DNA from: Bacteroidia bacterium
GTDB lineage: Bacteria; Bacteroidota; Bacteroidia; AKYH767-A; OLB10
DNA: 17,976 nt
Assembly (NCBI GenBank): GCA_025450095.1
Contig: JANWID010000114.1
Coordinates: 1 to 17,976, forward strand
Reading direction: 5' to 3'
The translations under genes were made by a program, and so were the position numbers. Below, in pieces: positions 1-7,218 of this stretch. Within the stretch, counting starts at the first letter, position 1, and every line of letters starts with the position of its first letter. The notes under the pieces are model-generated. The model did no database searches. It was given only the letters and a program-made list of their open reading frames with translations, and had not been told where the DNA came from.

Positions 1-8
1 CTTATACA

Positions 9-674
9 ATGAAAACTTTTAAAGTTACATCCTGCCTGCTGTTGTTGGTAAGCATATTCCAAACCAGCCTTGCTGTAGTTCCTGAATCATTTCAACCGGT
101 GAATTCACGTACGGATGGAAAAAATACCCTGGTTAAAGCTACCAGGATAAAGGGTGAATGGGTCCCTGTCGTTGATTTACCCATAATCGAGATCATTGCT
201 TTAAAAAGAAACAGTACCGCGCTGAGTATGGTTCGCAGCAACAACCGGAATATTTTGTTTGCAAATCTTCCTGTGATAGAAGTAACAGCATCTGAAATAA
301 CTCCTGGAAAGGTAAAGACCGGATACAGGAATGGTTCAACTGTTATTTTAGCAGACCTTCCTGTTATAGAAGTGGTTTCTGACTTCCCGGAAAGTAATTT
401 GGTAGCTTCATCTGTTGGTAATAACATTCCAGTTGTTACGCTTCCTGAGATTACAGTAAGCGCTTCACCGAAAGGAATGCTGGCAGCAGCAGTTGAAACC
501 TCAAATGGTTCGGTAAGCCCGGTTGTAAATCTTCCTCAAATCACGGTAGTGCAAAACAGCTCAGTAACGGGAGGAGTTCCGCAGTTTCATACCGGCAGCA
601 GACGTTGGGCATATTTTATCGCCGAGAAAGGAAGCTGGCTAATGGAAAACTTAATTCGCTCATTTATTTTCTGA
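9..674 (+). CDS. Secreted protein with five LPxIxV repeats, function unknown
   Basis: I do not recognise a named family. The 221-residue product starts with a Sec signal peptide (basic start, hydrophobic core about residues 7-20, likely cut after the Ala at 22). The mature part carries five short repeats centred on LPxI or LPEI/LPQI at residues 57, 87, 117, 145 and 175, spaced 30, 30, 28 and 30 residues. Each has a form like VPVVDLPIIEII, ANLPVIEVTAS or VTLPEITVSAS, with less conserved Ser/Asn/Gly-rich linkers between. The C-terminus (about 198-221) changes character: it is basic and aromatic, ending in a hydrophobic tail. The repeat core looks like the TonB box of outer-membrane receptors, but no receptor barrel or plug follows, so that is resemblance only. 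The gene begins 9 bases into the window, so its promoter and any operon partner are out of sight. A terminator follows directly. The ORF is sound; the function is open. Confidence 0.8.
   Translation: MKTFKVTSCLLLLVSIFQTSLAVVPESFQPVNSRTDGKNTLVKATRIKGEWVPVVDLPIIEIIALKRNSTALSMVRSNNRNILFANLPVIEVTASEITPGKVKTGYRNGSTVILADLPVIEVVSDFPESNLVASSVGNNIPVVTLPEITVSASPKGMLAAAVETSNGSVSPVVNLPQITVVQNSSVTGGVPQFHTGSRRWAYFIAEKGSWLMENLIRSFIF
156..557 (+). repeat. Five intragenic LPxIxV coding repeats, about 90 bp period
   Basis: Residues 50-183 of the first gene hold five copies of a short hydrophobic motif at near-constant 28-30 residue spacing. The DNA differs between copies (cttcctgtgatagaa, cttcctgttatagaa, cttcctgagattaca, cttcctcaaatcacg), so the protein motif rather than the DNA is conserved. 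This suggests an old repeat under selection, not a recent tandem expansion. Confidence 0.75.
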
Positions 675-701
675 AAAAATTGAAAATCCCTGATTCAAAG
701 G

Positions 702-727
702 AGGAACCGTAAATGGTTCCTTTTTTT
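702..727 (+). terminator. Rho-independent terminator after the LPxIxV repeat gene
   Basis: AGGAACC (702-708) pairs with GGTTCCT (715-721) around a 6-base loop, and a run of seven T (721-727) follows. It lies 27 bases after the stop codon at 674 and separates that gene from dnaX. Confidence 0.85.
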
Positions 728-804
728 GTTTCATAATCCAATTCGGTTAAGATCTTACTTGAAAAGGATGGGGATTTATCAAGGCTGAATCCCGGAATTT
801 ACCG

Positions 805-812
805 TAATTTTG
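805..812 (+). promoter_or_regulatory. Putative -7 element of the dnaX promoter
   Basis: TAATTTTG matches the Bacteroidota TAnnTTTG -7 consensus and lies 42 bases before the dnaX ATG, downstream of the preceding terminator. I do not see a well-placed -33 TTG, so support rests on the -7 element and its position. Confidence 0.5.
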
Positions 813-854
813 TAATTCTGAATTGTATTTAAAACACAGCATATCCGGGACAAT

Positions 855-2645
855 ATGGACCATTATGTAGTTTCCGCAAGGAAATATCGCCCATCAACTT
901 TTAGTTCGGTTGTAGGTCAATCGTCGATTACCAATACTTTAAAAAATGCAATAAAGAGCAGGCATCTTGCCCAGGCATTTTTGTTTTGCGGACCGAGGGG
1001 AGTAGGTAAGACCACATGTGCAAGGATACTTGCAAAAACTATTAACTGCACTAATCTTTCAACGGATACTGAAGGCTGTAACGAATGCGAATCATGCGTA
1101 TCGTTTAATAATGGTCAGAGCATGAATATTTTTGAGCTTGACGCCGCTTCGAATAATTCAGTCGATGATATACGAAACCTGGTTGACCAGGTACGATATG
1201 CTCCTCAATCGGGAGATTACAAAATTTATATCATCGACGAGGTGCACATGTTATCCACTCCTGCATTCAATGCTTTTCTCAAAACACTTGAAGAACCTCC
1301 CTCCTATGCGATTTTTATACTTGCAACTACAGAAAAGCATAAGATCATTCCAACTATCCTTTCGCGTTGCCAGATTTTCGATTTTAATCGAATAACTATT
1401 GAGGATATTGCACAACACCTGGCGTGGGTCGCGCAAAATGAAAACATCAATGCTGAACCGGAAGCTTTACATATGATTGCACAAAAAGCGGATGGAGCAC
1501 TACGTGACGCACTTTCAATTTTCGACCAGATTGTCAGTTTTGCAGGAAATAATATCACCTACAGACATGTGATCGATAACCTGAACATTCTTGACTATGA
1601 GTACTTTTTTAAAATCACCGATTTTATTCATGCAGGTGATTTTGTAAACAGTCTCTTATTGTTGAATGAAATTATCAACGAAGGATTCGATGTACATCAT
1701 TTTATTTCTGGACTTTCTGCTCATTGCCGAGATCTTCTTGTGAGCCAGGATATCCAAACTATTCCATTGTTGGAAGTGAGTGAAACAACGCGCACCCGTT
1801 ATAAAGCTCAATCAAAACTTTTCACCCCGGACTATCTTTTTAAAATGCTGGAAATTGGCAACCGGTGCGATGTGGATTTCAAATCAGCACAGAATCAACG
1901 GTTGCATGTGGAACTTGCATTATTGAAAATGTGTAACCTGAAATCCGGAAACGAAGGAAAAAACACGGTGCAGATTACAGAAACTTCTACGACAGAAAAA
2001 AAAATTCCGGTCGTAACCAATAAGACAAATACTTCTAATACAATCCTTGAAAAAGCACCGACCACACCTGTTGAAGTTCAGAAAACAAAAGCGACTCCCG
2101 CCCCGGAACAAGTTGCTGTTACTTCCCCAACTCAAACAACCTCTTCCGGAATATCATCTGTATCGAGGAACCGTATCACGGGTAATTCTACCGTTTCGAT
2201 AACTAAAAAGATGAATGCGGTAAAGCCAGTTTTGGAAATCAGGGAAGAAATAATCGAAACTGGTTTACCAAATCAACCTTTGGAACACGATGCGGTTATT
2301 AATGCTGTTAAGGAACTCGTTGAAAAGCTTCAAACAGAAGGAAGGAAGCAGTTGGCAACTACTTTGAACAAACATCAGCCAAAGCTACTAGAAAACGGGG
2401 TAATTGAAATTGCCGTAGATAATCCAATCCAGGCGGGAGAAATCCAGGACAACAGGACAGAACTCCTGGGTTACCTGAAGAAAAAACTGATGAACGGAAA
2501 CGTAGATCTTTTTTCCCGTGTTATGGAGACCGGCGAAGGAACGTTTACTGCATATACGCCAGCTGAAAAATTCAGCAAAATGGCAGAAAAAAATCCCGAC
2601 CTGAACCAACTTCGCCAACAGTTTGACCTGGAGCTTGATTTCTGA
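855..2645 (+). CDS. dnaX: DNA polymerase III subunit gamma/tau
   Basis: This is the ATPase subunit of the clamp loader, which loads the beta clamp at the replication fork and, as tau, couples polymerase and helicase. The 596-residue product has the AAA+ core near its start: RKYRPSTF at 9-16, Walker A GPRGVGKTT at 46-54, the zinc site C65/C75/C78/C81, Walker B with IIDEVHML from about 126, sensor I around LATTEKHK and the arginine-finger motif SRCQ at 170-173. The collar domain ends near residue 362. A Thr/Pro/Lys-rich linker (about 365-450) follows, then a tau-type C-terminal domain. The start ATG sits where family members begin, with A-rich DNA before it and no clear Shine-Dalgarno. An A9 run at codons 381-383 may yield a shorter gamma form (separate entry). 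Its own promoter candidate precedes it and icd follows after 60 bases with another. Confidence 0.95.
   Translation: MDHYVVSARKYRPSTFSSVVGQSSITNTLKNAIKSRHLAQAFLFCGPRGVGKTTCARILAKTINCTNLSTDTEGCNECESCVSFNNGQSMNIFELDAASNNSVDDIRNLVDQVRYAPQSGDYKIYIIDEVHMLSTPAFNAFLKTLEEPPSYAIFILATTEKHKIIPTILSRCQIFDFNRITIEDIAQHLAWVAQNENINAEPEALHMIAQKADGALRDALSIFDQIVSFAGNNITYRHVIDNLNILDYEYFFKITDFIHAGDFVNSLLLLNEIINEGFDVHHFISGLSAHCRDLLVSQDIQTIPLLEVSETTRTRYKAQSKLFTPDYLFKMLEIGNRCDVDFKSAQNQRLHVELALLKMCNLKSGNEGKNTVQITETSTTEKKIPVVTNKTNTSNTILEKAPTTPVEVQKTKATPAPEQVAVTSPTQTTSSGISSVSRNRITGNSTVSITKKMNAVKPVLEIREEIIETGLPNQPLEHDAVINAVKELVEKLQTEGRKQLATTLNKHQPKLLENGVIEIAVDNPIQAGEIQDNRTELLGYLKKKLMNGNVDLFSRVMETGEGTFTAYTPAEKFSKMAEKNPDLNQLRQQFDLELDF
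1996..2004 (+). promoter_or_regulatory. A9 slippery run in dnaX, candidate site for making a short gamma form
   Basis: Codons 381-383 read gaa aaa aaa followed by att, giving nine A in a row. A -1 shift, or one extra A in the mRNA, appends NSGRNQ and stops at taa 2021-2023, giving 389 residues. A +1 shift, or one A lost, appends FRS and stops at taa 2014-2016, giving 386 residues. Both products would end just after the collar domain, as gamma does. An A9 run with transcriptional slippage is established for Thermus thermophilus dnaX; E. coli uses ribosomal -1 shifting. I see no strong stem-loop right after the run, which fits slippage better than a ribosomal pseudoknot-type signal. Confidence 0.55.
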
Positions 2646-2663
2646 GAACGCGATTAAAAATAG

Positions 2664-2671
2664 TATCTTTG
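2664..2671 (+). promoter_or_regulatory. Putative -7 element of the icd promoter
   Basis: TATCTTTG is an exact TAnnTTTG match located 34 bases before the icd ATG, in the short gap after dnaX. TTG at 2635-2637 is about 26 bases upstream, further than the usual spacing, so no convincing -33 element is seen. Confidence 0.6.
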
Positions 2672-2705
2672 CACCCTGAAAAATTAAACCGTTAAATTCT
2701 GCAAA

Positions 2706-3986
2706 ATGGAAGGACAAATCATCACCAATAACAATGGAAAACTTAATGTTCCCGATCAACCTATAATTCCTTTTATTGAGGGTGATGGTACTGGTCCGGA
2801 TATCTGGGCCGCTTCTGTGCGGGTAATTGATGCTGCTGTGAACCTGGCTTATAACGGTAAAAAGAAAATAGTTTGGCAGGAAGTACTTGCCGGTGAAAAG
2901 GCATTTCGTCAAACGGGCAACTGGTTACCTGATGAAACACTTGATATTATCCGAAAGCATTTAATTGCAATCAAAGGACCCCTCACCACACCAGTAGGCG
3001 GAGGTATCCGATCACTTAATGTTGCTCTGCGGCAAATACTCGATCTGTATGTTTGCCTGCGCCCAGTTCGATGGTTTGAAGGTGTTCCAACCCCGGTAAA
3101 ACATCCTGAAAAAACAGATATGGTAATATTCCGGGAGAATACAGAAGATATTTACGCCGGAATTGAATATATGGCAGGAACTCCTGAAGTTGCAAAGGTT
3201 ATCAACTTCCTGCAAACAGAAATGAAAGTAAATAAAATTCGTTTCCCTGAAAGTTCTTCCATTGGTATTAAGCCCGTTTCGCGCGAAGGTTCAGAACGGT
3301 TGATTAAAGCCGCAATTGAATATGCGTTACATCATAAGCGTGCTTCATTGACGCTGGTTCACAAAGGAAATATCATGAAGTTTACTGAAGGTGGTTTCAA
3401 AAAGTGGGGATACGACCTGGCAGAAACAGTTTATGGTGATAAAACTTTTACGTGGCAACAATACGATAAAATTGCAGAAGAAAAAGGAAAGGACACCGCT
3501 GATCAGGCTATGAAGTCAGCAACTGCAGCAGGAAAATTGATAATTAAAGATTCTATTGCAGATGCATTCCTGCAACAGATTTTACTACGCCCTGAAGAAT
3601 ACGATGTGATAGCAACACTCAATCTTAACGGTGATTATATTTCAGATGCACTTGCCGCCTGCGTTGGAGGAATTGGAATAGCACCTGGAGCCAACATTAA
3701 TTATGTTACTGGTCATGCAATTTTTGAAGCTACACATGGTACGGCACCTAAGTATGCAGGACAGGATAAAGTTAACCCCGGTTCGGTAATATTATCTGGT
3801 GCTATGTTACTGGAACATCTGGGTTGGCTGGAAGCTGCAGAACTGATTTATACCGGAGTTGAACGTACGATCGCTTCCAAGCGGGTAACTTATGATTTTC
3901 ACCGGCTTATGGAAGGCGCTACCCTGCTGAAATGCAGTGAGTTTGGCACTGACATTATCAGTAACATGCAACCGGTTACAGCCTGA
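2706..3986 (+). CDS. icd: NADP-dependent isocitrate dehydrogenase
   Basis: This TCA-cycle enzyme oxidises isocitrate to 2-oxoglutarate and CO2 with reduction of NADP. At 426 residues it is close in length and sequence to the E. coli Icd type. Visible active-site elements are [10 protein letters not shown] at 24-33, the isocitrate loop [10 protein letters not shown] at 101-110 (S103, N105, R109, matching E. coli S113/N115/R119), R119, R143 and Y150 in [12 protein letters not shown]220 in LVHKG, and D310/D314 in NGDYISD. Coenzyme preference is read from K349-Y350 in [10 protein letters not shown] plus Y396 and R400 in VTYDFHR, the residues that bind the NADP 2'-phosphate in E. coli. S103 is the position phosphorylated by AceK in enterobacteria, but no aceK is in this window. 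The start agrees with the promoter 34 bases upstream. No clear terminator follows before the next gene. Confidence 0.95.
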   Translation: MEGQIITNNNGKLNVPDQPIIPFIEGDGTGPDIWAASVRVIDAAVNLAYNGKKKIVWQEVLAGEKAFRQTGNWLPDETLDIIRKHLIAIKGPLTTPVGGGIRSLNVALRQILDLYVCLRPVRWFEGVPTPVKHPEKTDMVIFRENTEDIYAGIEYMAGTPEVAKVINFLQTEMKVNKIRFPESSSIGIKPVSREGSERLIKAAIEYALHHKRASLTLVHKGNIMKFTEGGFKKWGYDLAETVYGDKTFTWQQYDKIAEEKGKDTADQAMKSATAAGKLIIKDSIADAFLQQILLRPEEYDVIATLNLNGDYISDALAACVGGIGIAPGANINYVTGHAIFEATHGTAPKYAGQDKVNPGSVILSGAMLLEHLGWLEAAELIYTGVERTIASKRVTYDFHRLMEGATLLKCSEFGTDIISNMQPVTA

Positions 3987-4107
3987 TTTGTGGGATTCAA
4001 TTAATTGTGGTAAGTTTACTGAGGTCAACCCCGAAACCTATTTTCCAGGTTATTGAGGATGTGTCCTTTAACAGGTAATACTTGAAAATAAAGCTATAGC
4101 CCTGCTT

Positions 4108-5649
4108 ATGCCTTTACTGGGAAGCATTATTAAAAAAGGGATTACCCTTCGTAACAGGATCAGCTTTGAAACGCTGACACCCGAACAACATCAGCGAAAA
4201 GTACTGCGTAACCTGTTATCAAGGGCTCAATTTACTTTATTCGGTCAGACCTATAAATTTTCGAAACTTCTGGCAAGTTCTCAATTTGTAAATAAGTTCC
4301 GTTTAACAGTTCCGGTGCACGATTACAATTCCATTTTTTCAAATTGGTGGAATAAATCCCTGCATTATGAAGAAGATGTTTGCTGGCCGGGTAAGGTTAA
4401 ATATTTTGCACTTAGTTCTGGCACTTCGGATTCATCGAGCAAACATATCCCTGTTACACGCGATATGATACGTTCCATTCGTAAGGCAAGTGCAAGGCAA
4501 ATATTATCACTTGCCAAATACAATTTACCAGAATCGTTGTTTGAGAAAGGGATCCTCATGCTAGGCGGAAGTACACATCTTCACCAGAAAGGAAGTTATT
4601 TTGAAGGTGATCTGAGCGGTATTACTACAAGCAATCTGCCTTTCTGGTTTCAGCATTTTTACAAACCGGGGAGAAAAATTGCAAAGGAAAGCGATTGGAA
4701 TGCTAAACTGGATGAGATTACGGAAAAAGCACCGGACTGGGATATCGGGATTATTGTTGGTGTGCCGGCATGGGTGCAACTACTGATTGAAAAATTAATA
4801 GCTCGCTATAACCTGAAGTCCATTCACGATATCTGGCCCAATCTTTCTATTTATGTTCATGGAGGCGTTTCCTTTGAACCTTACCGAAAAGGATTTGAAG
4901 GATTGTTGTCGAAGCCACTTGTTTACATTGAAACCTATCTTGCTTCCGAAGGTTTTATCGCGTTCCAGGATGAACCCGACAACCGGAATATGAAACTTAT
5001 TATTGATAGTGGAATTTTCTTCGAATTCATTCCATTCAATGAAAAATATTTTGACAGCGAAGGGGAATTAATCGGGAATCCCAAAACTTTGCTTGTTCAA
5101 GAAGTAGAAAATGGACAGGACTATGCCCTTATGCTTTCTACAAATGCCGGTGCCTGGCGATACCTGATTGGGGATGTAGTGCGTTTCACCAACCTTGATA
5201 AATGTGAAATAGTTATAGTGGGACGCACCAAGCATTATCTGAGCCTTTGCGGAGAACATCTTTCCATTGATAATATGAACAAGGCGATTGAAATGGCAGG
5301 TGAAGAAATGAATATCCGGATCAATGAATTTACTATTGCCGGAATTCCTTCCGGAAGTCTGTTTGCGCATAAGTGGTACATTGGCACCGACGATCCTGTT
5401 GATGCGCATCAACTGAAAGAAACGCTCGACGGAAAGCTGAAAATATTAAATGATGATTACCGGGTTGAACGAGCGTCGGCATTAAATAATATTATTGTGG
5501 AAGTAGTTCCTTCATCCGTTTTTTACAATTGGATGCAGTTGAATAATAAGGTTGGTGCACAGAATAAATTTCCCAGAGTAATGAAGAATGCCGTTTTTGC
5601 AAAATGGGAAGCATTTGTTGAAAAGGAAAAGTTGCCGGCTCAGGCATGA
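4108..5649 (+). CDS. GH3-family acyl-adenylating enzyme (GH3 auxin-responsive promoter family)
   Basis: Members of this family activate a carboxylic acid with ATP and, in plants, transfer it to an amino acid; substrates of the bacterial members are not established. The 513-residue product has the three adenylation signatures in order: the phosphate-binding SSGTSDSSSK at 103-112, YLASEG at 277-282 (the YxxSE element) and YLIGDVVRF at 352-360, then the hinge GRTKHYLSLCGEHLS at 372-386 leading into the smaller C-terminal domain. No signal peptide or membrane segment is seen, so it should be cytoplasmic. It follows icd by 121 bases in the same direction and may be read from it, since neither a terminator nor a clear promoter appears in the gap. 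Annotation as an auxin enzyme would be unjustified here; only the family and an adenylate-forming role are supported. Confidence 0.88.
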   Translation: MPLLGSIIKKGITLRNRISFETLTPEQHQRKVLRNLLSRAQFTLFGQTYKFSKLLASSQFVNKFRLTVPVHDYNSIFSNWWNKSLHYEEDVCWPGKVKYFALSSGTSDSSSKHIPVTRDMIRSIRKASARQILSLAKYNLPESLFEKGILMLGGSTHLHQKGSYFEGDLSGITTSNLPFWFQHFYKPGRKIAKESDWNAKLDEITEKAPDWDIGIIVGVPAWVQLLIEKLIARYNLKSIHDIWPNLSIYVHGGVSFEPYRKGFEGLLSKPLVYIETYLASEGFIAFQDEPDNRNMKLIIDSGIFFEFIPFNEKYFDSEGELIGNPKTLLVQEVENGQDYALMLSTNAGAWRYLIGDVVRFTNLDKCEIVIVGRTKHYLSLCGEHLSIDNMNKAIEMAGEEMNIRINEFTIAGIPSGSLFAHKWYIGTDDPVDAHQLKETLDGKLKILNDDYRVERASALNNIIVEVVPSSVFYNWMQLNNKVGAQNKFPRVMKNAVFAKWEAFVEKEKLPAQA

Positions 5650-5716
5650 AAAACTGTATTAGGGCCTGTTTTTCAATACAAATAAAATTTTAACAGGTTG
5701 TTTTGCAGGTTCCGAC

Positions 5717-5724
5717 TATTTTTG
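5717..5724 (+). promoter_or_regulatory. Putative -7 element of the LysE-family gene promoter
   Basis: TATTTTTG matches TAnnTTTG exactly. A TTG lies at 5698-5700, 16 bases upstream, close to the usual -33 placement. The predicted transcript would start around 5731 and include the hairpin at 5734-5751 in its leader. Confidence 0.55.
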
Positions 5725-5733
5725 AATCCGGAG

Positions 5734-5760
5734 TCCCGACTAATGTTGGGAAGATTTTTT
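5734..5760 (+). terminator. Hairpin plus T run between the GH3 gene and the LysE gene, terminator or leader attenuator
   Basis: TCCCGAC (5734-5740) pairs with GTTGGGA (5745-5751, one G-T pair) around a TAAT loop; three bases later comes TTTTTT (5755-5760). It could end transcripts of the GH3-family gene. Because it lies downstream of the promoter candidate at 5717-5724 and only 14 bases before the next ATG, it could also act in the leader of the transporter gene. Confidence 0.4.
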
Positions 5761-5774
5761 AAACATTCCTGAAT

Positions 5775-6395
5775 ATGCTCGAACCGGTAATCGGCGGTAT
5801 TTTACTCGGCAGTGTCCTTGCTTTGCTGGTTGGTCCGGTATTTTTCATGATTATAAATACCAGTATCAAGAAAGGATTTATACCTGCATCGATGCTGGCT
5901 GTAGGTGTTTTATTGAGTGATGCACTTTTTGTTGTACTTACCTATTTCGGAAGCTCCGTTTTGTTTTACCTGAAAACTTATCATTATATCGTTGGTATTT
6001 CCGGAGGTCTGCTGATTACAACATTCGGAATATTCACCTTTTTTAAGAAAGCAACTGTATCTGCAGATGCACTTGAAATGATCGATGATTCAAAAACACG
6101 CGCCATTGATGTGATAAAAGGATTTACAATGAATTCAATCAATCCATCCGCATTACTTTTCTGGTTGGGAGTGGCAGGAACAATTACCGTGAAAGAACAG
6201 TATCATGGCTGGCATTCCTTCGTATTTTATTGTGCAACGCTGGGGGTCGTATTTTCTACCGATTTGTTGAAAGCCTGGATTGCTGACCGGTTAAAAGGAA
6301 TTATAACTTCCAGAGCCCTGGTATGGATGAACCGCATATCGGGCGTAGCGCTTGCAGGATATGGGATATTAATGATCGTTAAAATTTTCACTTAA
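5775..6395 (+). CDS. LysE-family translocator (amino-acid or small-metabolite exporter)
   Basis: This inner-membrane protein belongs to the LysE/RhtB exporter superfamily, whose members export amino acids and related solutes by proton exchange. The 206 residues form about six hydrophobic segments with a central charged loop (about 91-115). Family hallmarks are visible: GPVFFMIINTSIKKG at 20-34 in and after the first segment, the small-residue-rich LLSDALFV in the second, and NPSALLFW at 123-130, the NPxxxxFW motif at the start of the second half. The length is the family norm. Substrate cannot be told from sequence. It has its own promoter candidate; the tRNA gene follows within 31 bases and has another. 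Confidence 0.88.
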   Translation: MLEPVIGGILLGSVLALLVGPVFFMIINTSIKKGFIPASMLAVGVLLSDALFVVLTYFGSSVLFYLKTYHYIVGISGGLLITTFGIFTFFKKATVSADALEMIDDSKTRAIDVIKGFTMNSINPSALLFWLGVAGTITVKEQYHGWHSFVFYCATLGVVFSTDLLKAWIADRLKGIITSRALVWMNRISGVALAGYGILMIVKIFT

Positions 6396-6409
6396 GACTT
6401 CCCTATTTC

Positions 6410-6417
6410 TATATTTG
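6410..6417 (+). promoter_or_regulatory. Putative -7 element of the tRNA-Val promoter
   Basis: TATATTTG matches TAnnTTTG exactly and ends 9 bases before the first base of the mature tRNA, so the transcript would have a 5' leader of only a few bases. Confidence 0.6.
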
Positions 6418-6426
6418 CAGACCCAC

Positions 6427-6501
6427 GGGATGTTAGCTCAGTTGGTTCAGAGCACTGCCTCGACAAGGCAGGGGTCACTGGTTCGAGTCCAGTACATCCC
6501 A
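6427..6501 (+). tRNA. tRNA-Val (anticodon GAC)
   Basis: The 75 bases fold as a full cloverleaf. The acceptor stem is GGGATGT with ACATCCC plus discriminator A73; the D arm is GCTC/GAGC; the anticodon stem is CTGCC/GGCAG; a 5-base variable loop follows; the T arm is ACTGG-TTCGAGT-CCAGT. The anticodon loop is TCGACAA, placing anticodon GAC at 6462-6464, which reads the valine codons GUC and GUU. Position 33, nearly always U, is C here (6461). An alternative register giving anticodon TCG (Arg) would break the five-pair anticodon stem, so valine is preferred. CCA is not encoded (the next bases are CAA) and must be added after transcription. Confidence 0.9.
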
Positions 6502-6506
6502 CAACT

Positions 6507-6532
6507 TAAACTGGATGAGTTTATTTTCTTTC
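6507..6532 (+). terminator. Possible weak terminator after the tRNA
   Basis: TAAACT (6507-6512) pairs with AGTTTA (6518-6523) around a 5-base loop, followed by a T-rich stretch TTTTCTTTC. The stem is short and AT-rich, so this is a modest call, though it is well placed 5 bases after the tRNA. Confidence 0.4.
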
Positions 6533-6538
6533 AGAGCA

Positions 6539-7081
6539 TCAATTGACAGTTGCTCCTTTAACTACTTTCTGATCCACCTTTAATCGCTTCAGGCTTTTCA
6601 TTTTCAAAGCAAGAAAAACATCTTTACTACCCGGTGACGAATAGTAGGTATTTTCACCATAACTGACTTTTCCCTTCCCGCTTTTCCATTCCAATGCCAT
6701 CAGCGTGTAGTAACCATCCGTATTATGAATGCTTCCAAATACAAGATATTTATTTAGATCATCTTCAAAACTTACGGTAATCCTGTTGCCATCAATAACA
6801 CTATTAATAACGCATGGAGTTCCGGCTTTGATAATCACTTCTTCGATTTTGGAATCATTCATAACAGTAAGTTCACCATTCCGGGTTTCCTTTGTATCGT
6901 TATTCTCACCTCTTCGCAAAACAAATGAATTGGAGAAATAAAACTGAATGGATTTCATTTCCTCCGGCTGCAGGTGATACTGATCACGTACCTGCTGAGT
7001 AAAAGGAACCAACTTTTGTGAGCAGGAAGCCATCAGCAACAGGATGGCAACCATAACCAGGGGTAATTTTACTGTTTGCAT
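6539..7081 (-). CDS. Putative lipoprotein, function unknown
   Basis: The 180-residue product has a lipoprotein signal peptide: a hydrophobic stretch at residues 6-17 and the lipobox LMASC with the lipidated cysteine at position 20. The mature part starts SQKLVPFTQQVRDQY and continues as a mixed beta-rich sequence without membrane segments. The pattern KSIQFYFSNSFVLRR followed by a charged stretch and beta strands is familiar from small Bacteroidota lipoproteins, but I cannot name the family or a function. It is on the opposite strand to its neighbours. It is divergent from the acyltransferase gene (137-base gap) and its end faces the tRNA. No TAnnTTTG element is visible in front of it. The ATG start is well placed for the lipobox. 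Confidence 0.82.
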   Translation of the reverse strand: MQTVKLPLVMVAILLLMASCSQKLVPFTQQVRDQYHLQPEEMKSIQFYFSNSFVLRRGENNDTKETRNGELTVMNDSKIEEVIIKAGTPCVINSVIDGNRITVSFEDDLNKYLVFGSIHNTDGYYTLMALEWKSGKGKVSYGENTYYSSPGSKDVFLALKMKSLKRLKVDQKVVKGATVN

Positions 7082-7174
7082 AGTCCGATTTTAAAAGGAT
7101 GCGGCGAAGTTCTCAATAATTATTCCAATCTTCAATTCCAGTCTAATCATATAAGATTCAGGATTATAATTTCC

Positions 7175-7181
7175 TACCTTG
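7175..7181 (+). promoter_or_regulatory. Possible degenerate -7 element for the acyltransferase gene
   Basis: TACCTTG resembles TAnnTTTG with one T missing. It lies 37 bases before the ATG at 7219, in the divergent gap with the lipoprotein gene. The match is weak. Confidence 0.25.
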
Positions 7182-7218
7182 CGCACGGAATCCCGGAAAT
7201 TGAGCTCTATTATTTAAT

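Noticed and set aside
92..427. Minus-strand open frame of 111 codons opposite the first gene
   Set aside because: It is antisense to a gene with a clear signal peptide and regular repeats; it is a by-product of those repeats.
2388..2912. Minus-strand open frame of 174 codons across the dnaX-icd junction
   Set aside because: It runs antisense to two certain genes, covers the icd promoter, and its product has no recognisable domain or signal.
4035..4051. Hairpin AACCT/AGGTT after icd as a terminator
   Set aside because: The stem has five pairs and no T run follows.
6427..6501. Reading the tRNA as Arg (anticodon TCG) to restore U33
   Set aside because: Shifting the loop by one base breaks the five-pair anticodon stem CTGCC/GGCAG; the valine reading keeps the full cloverleaf.
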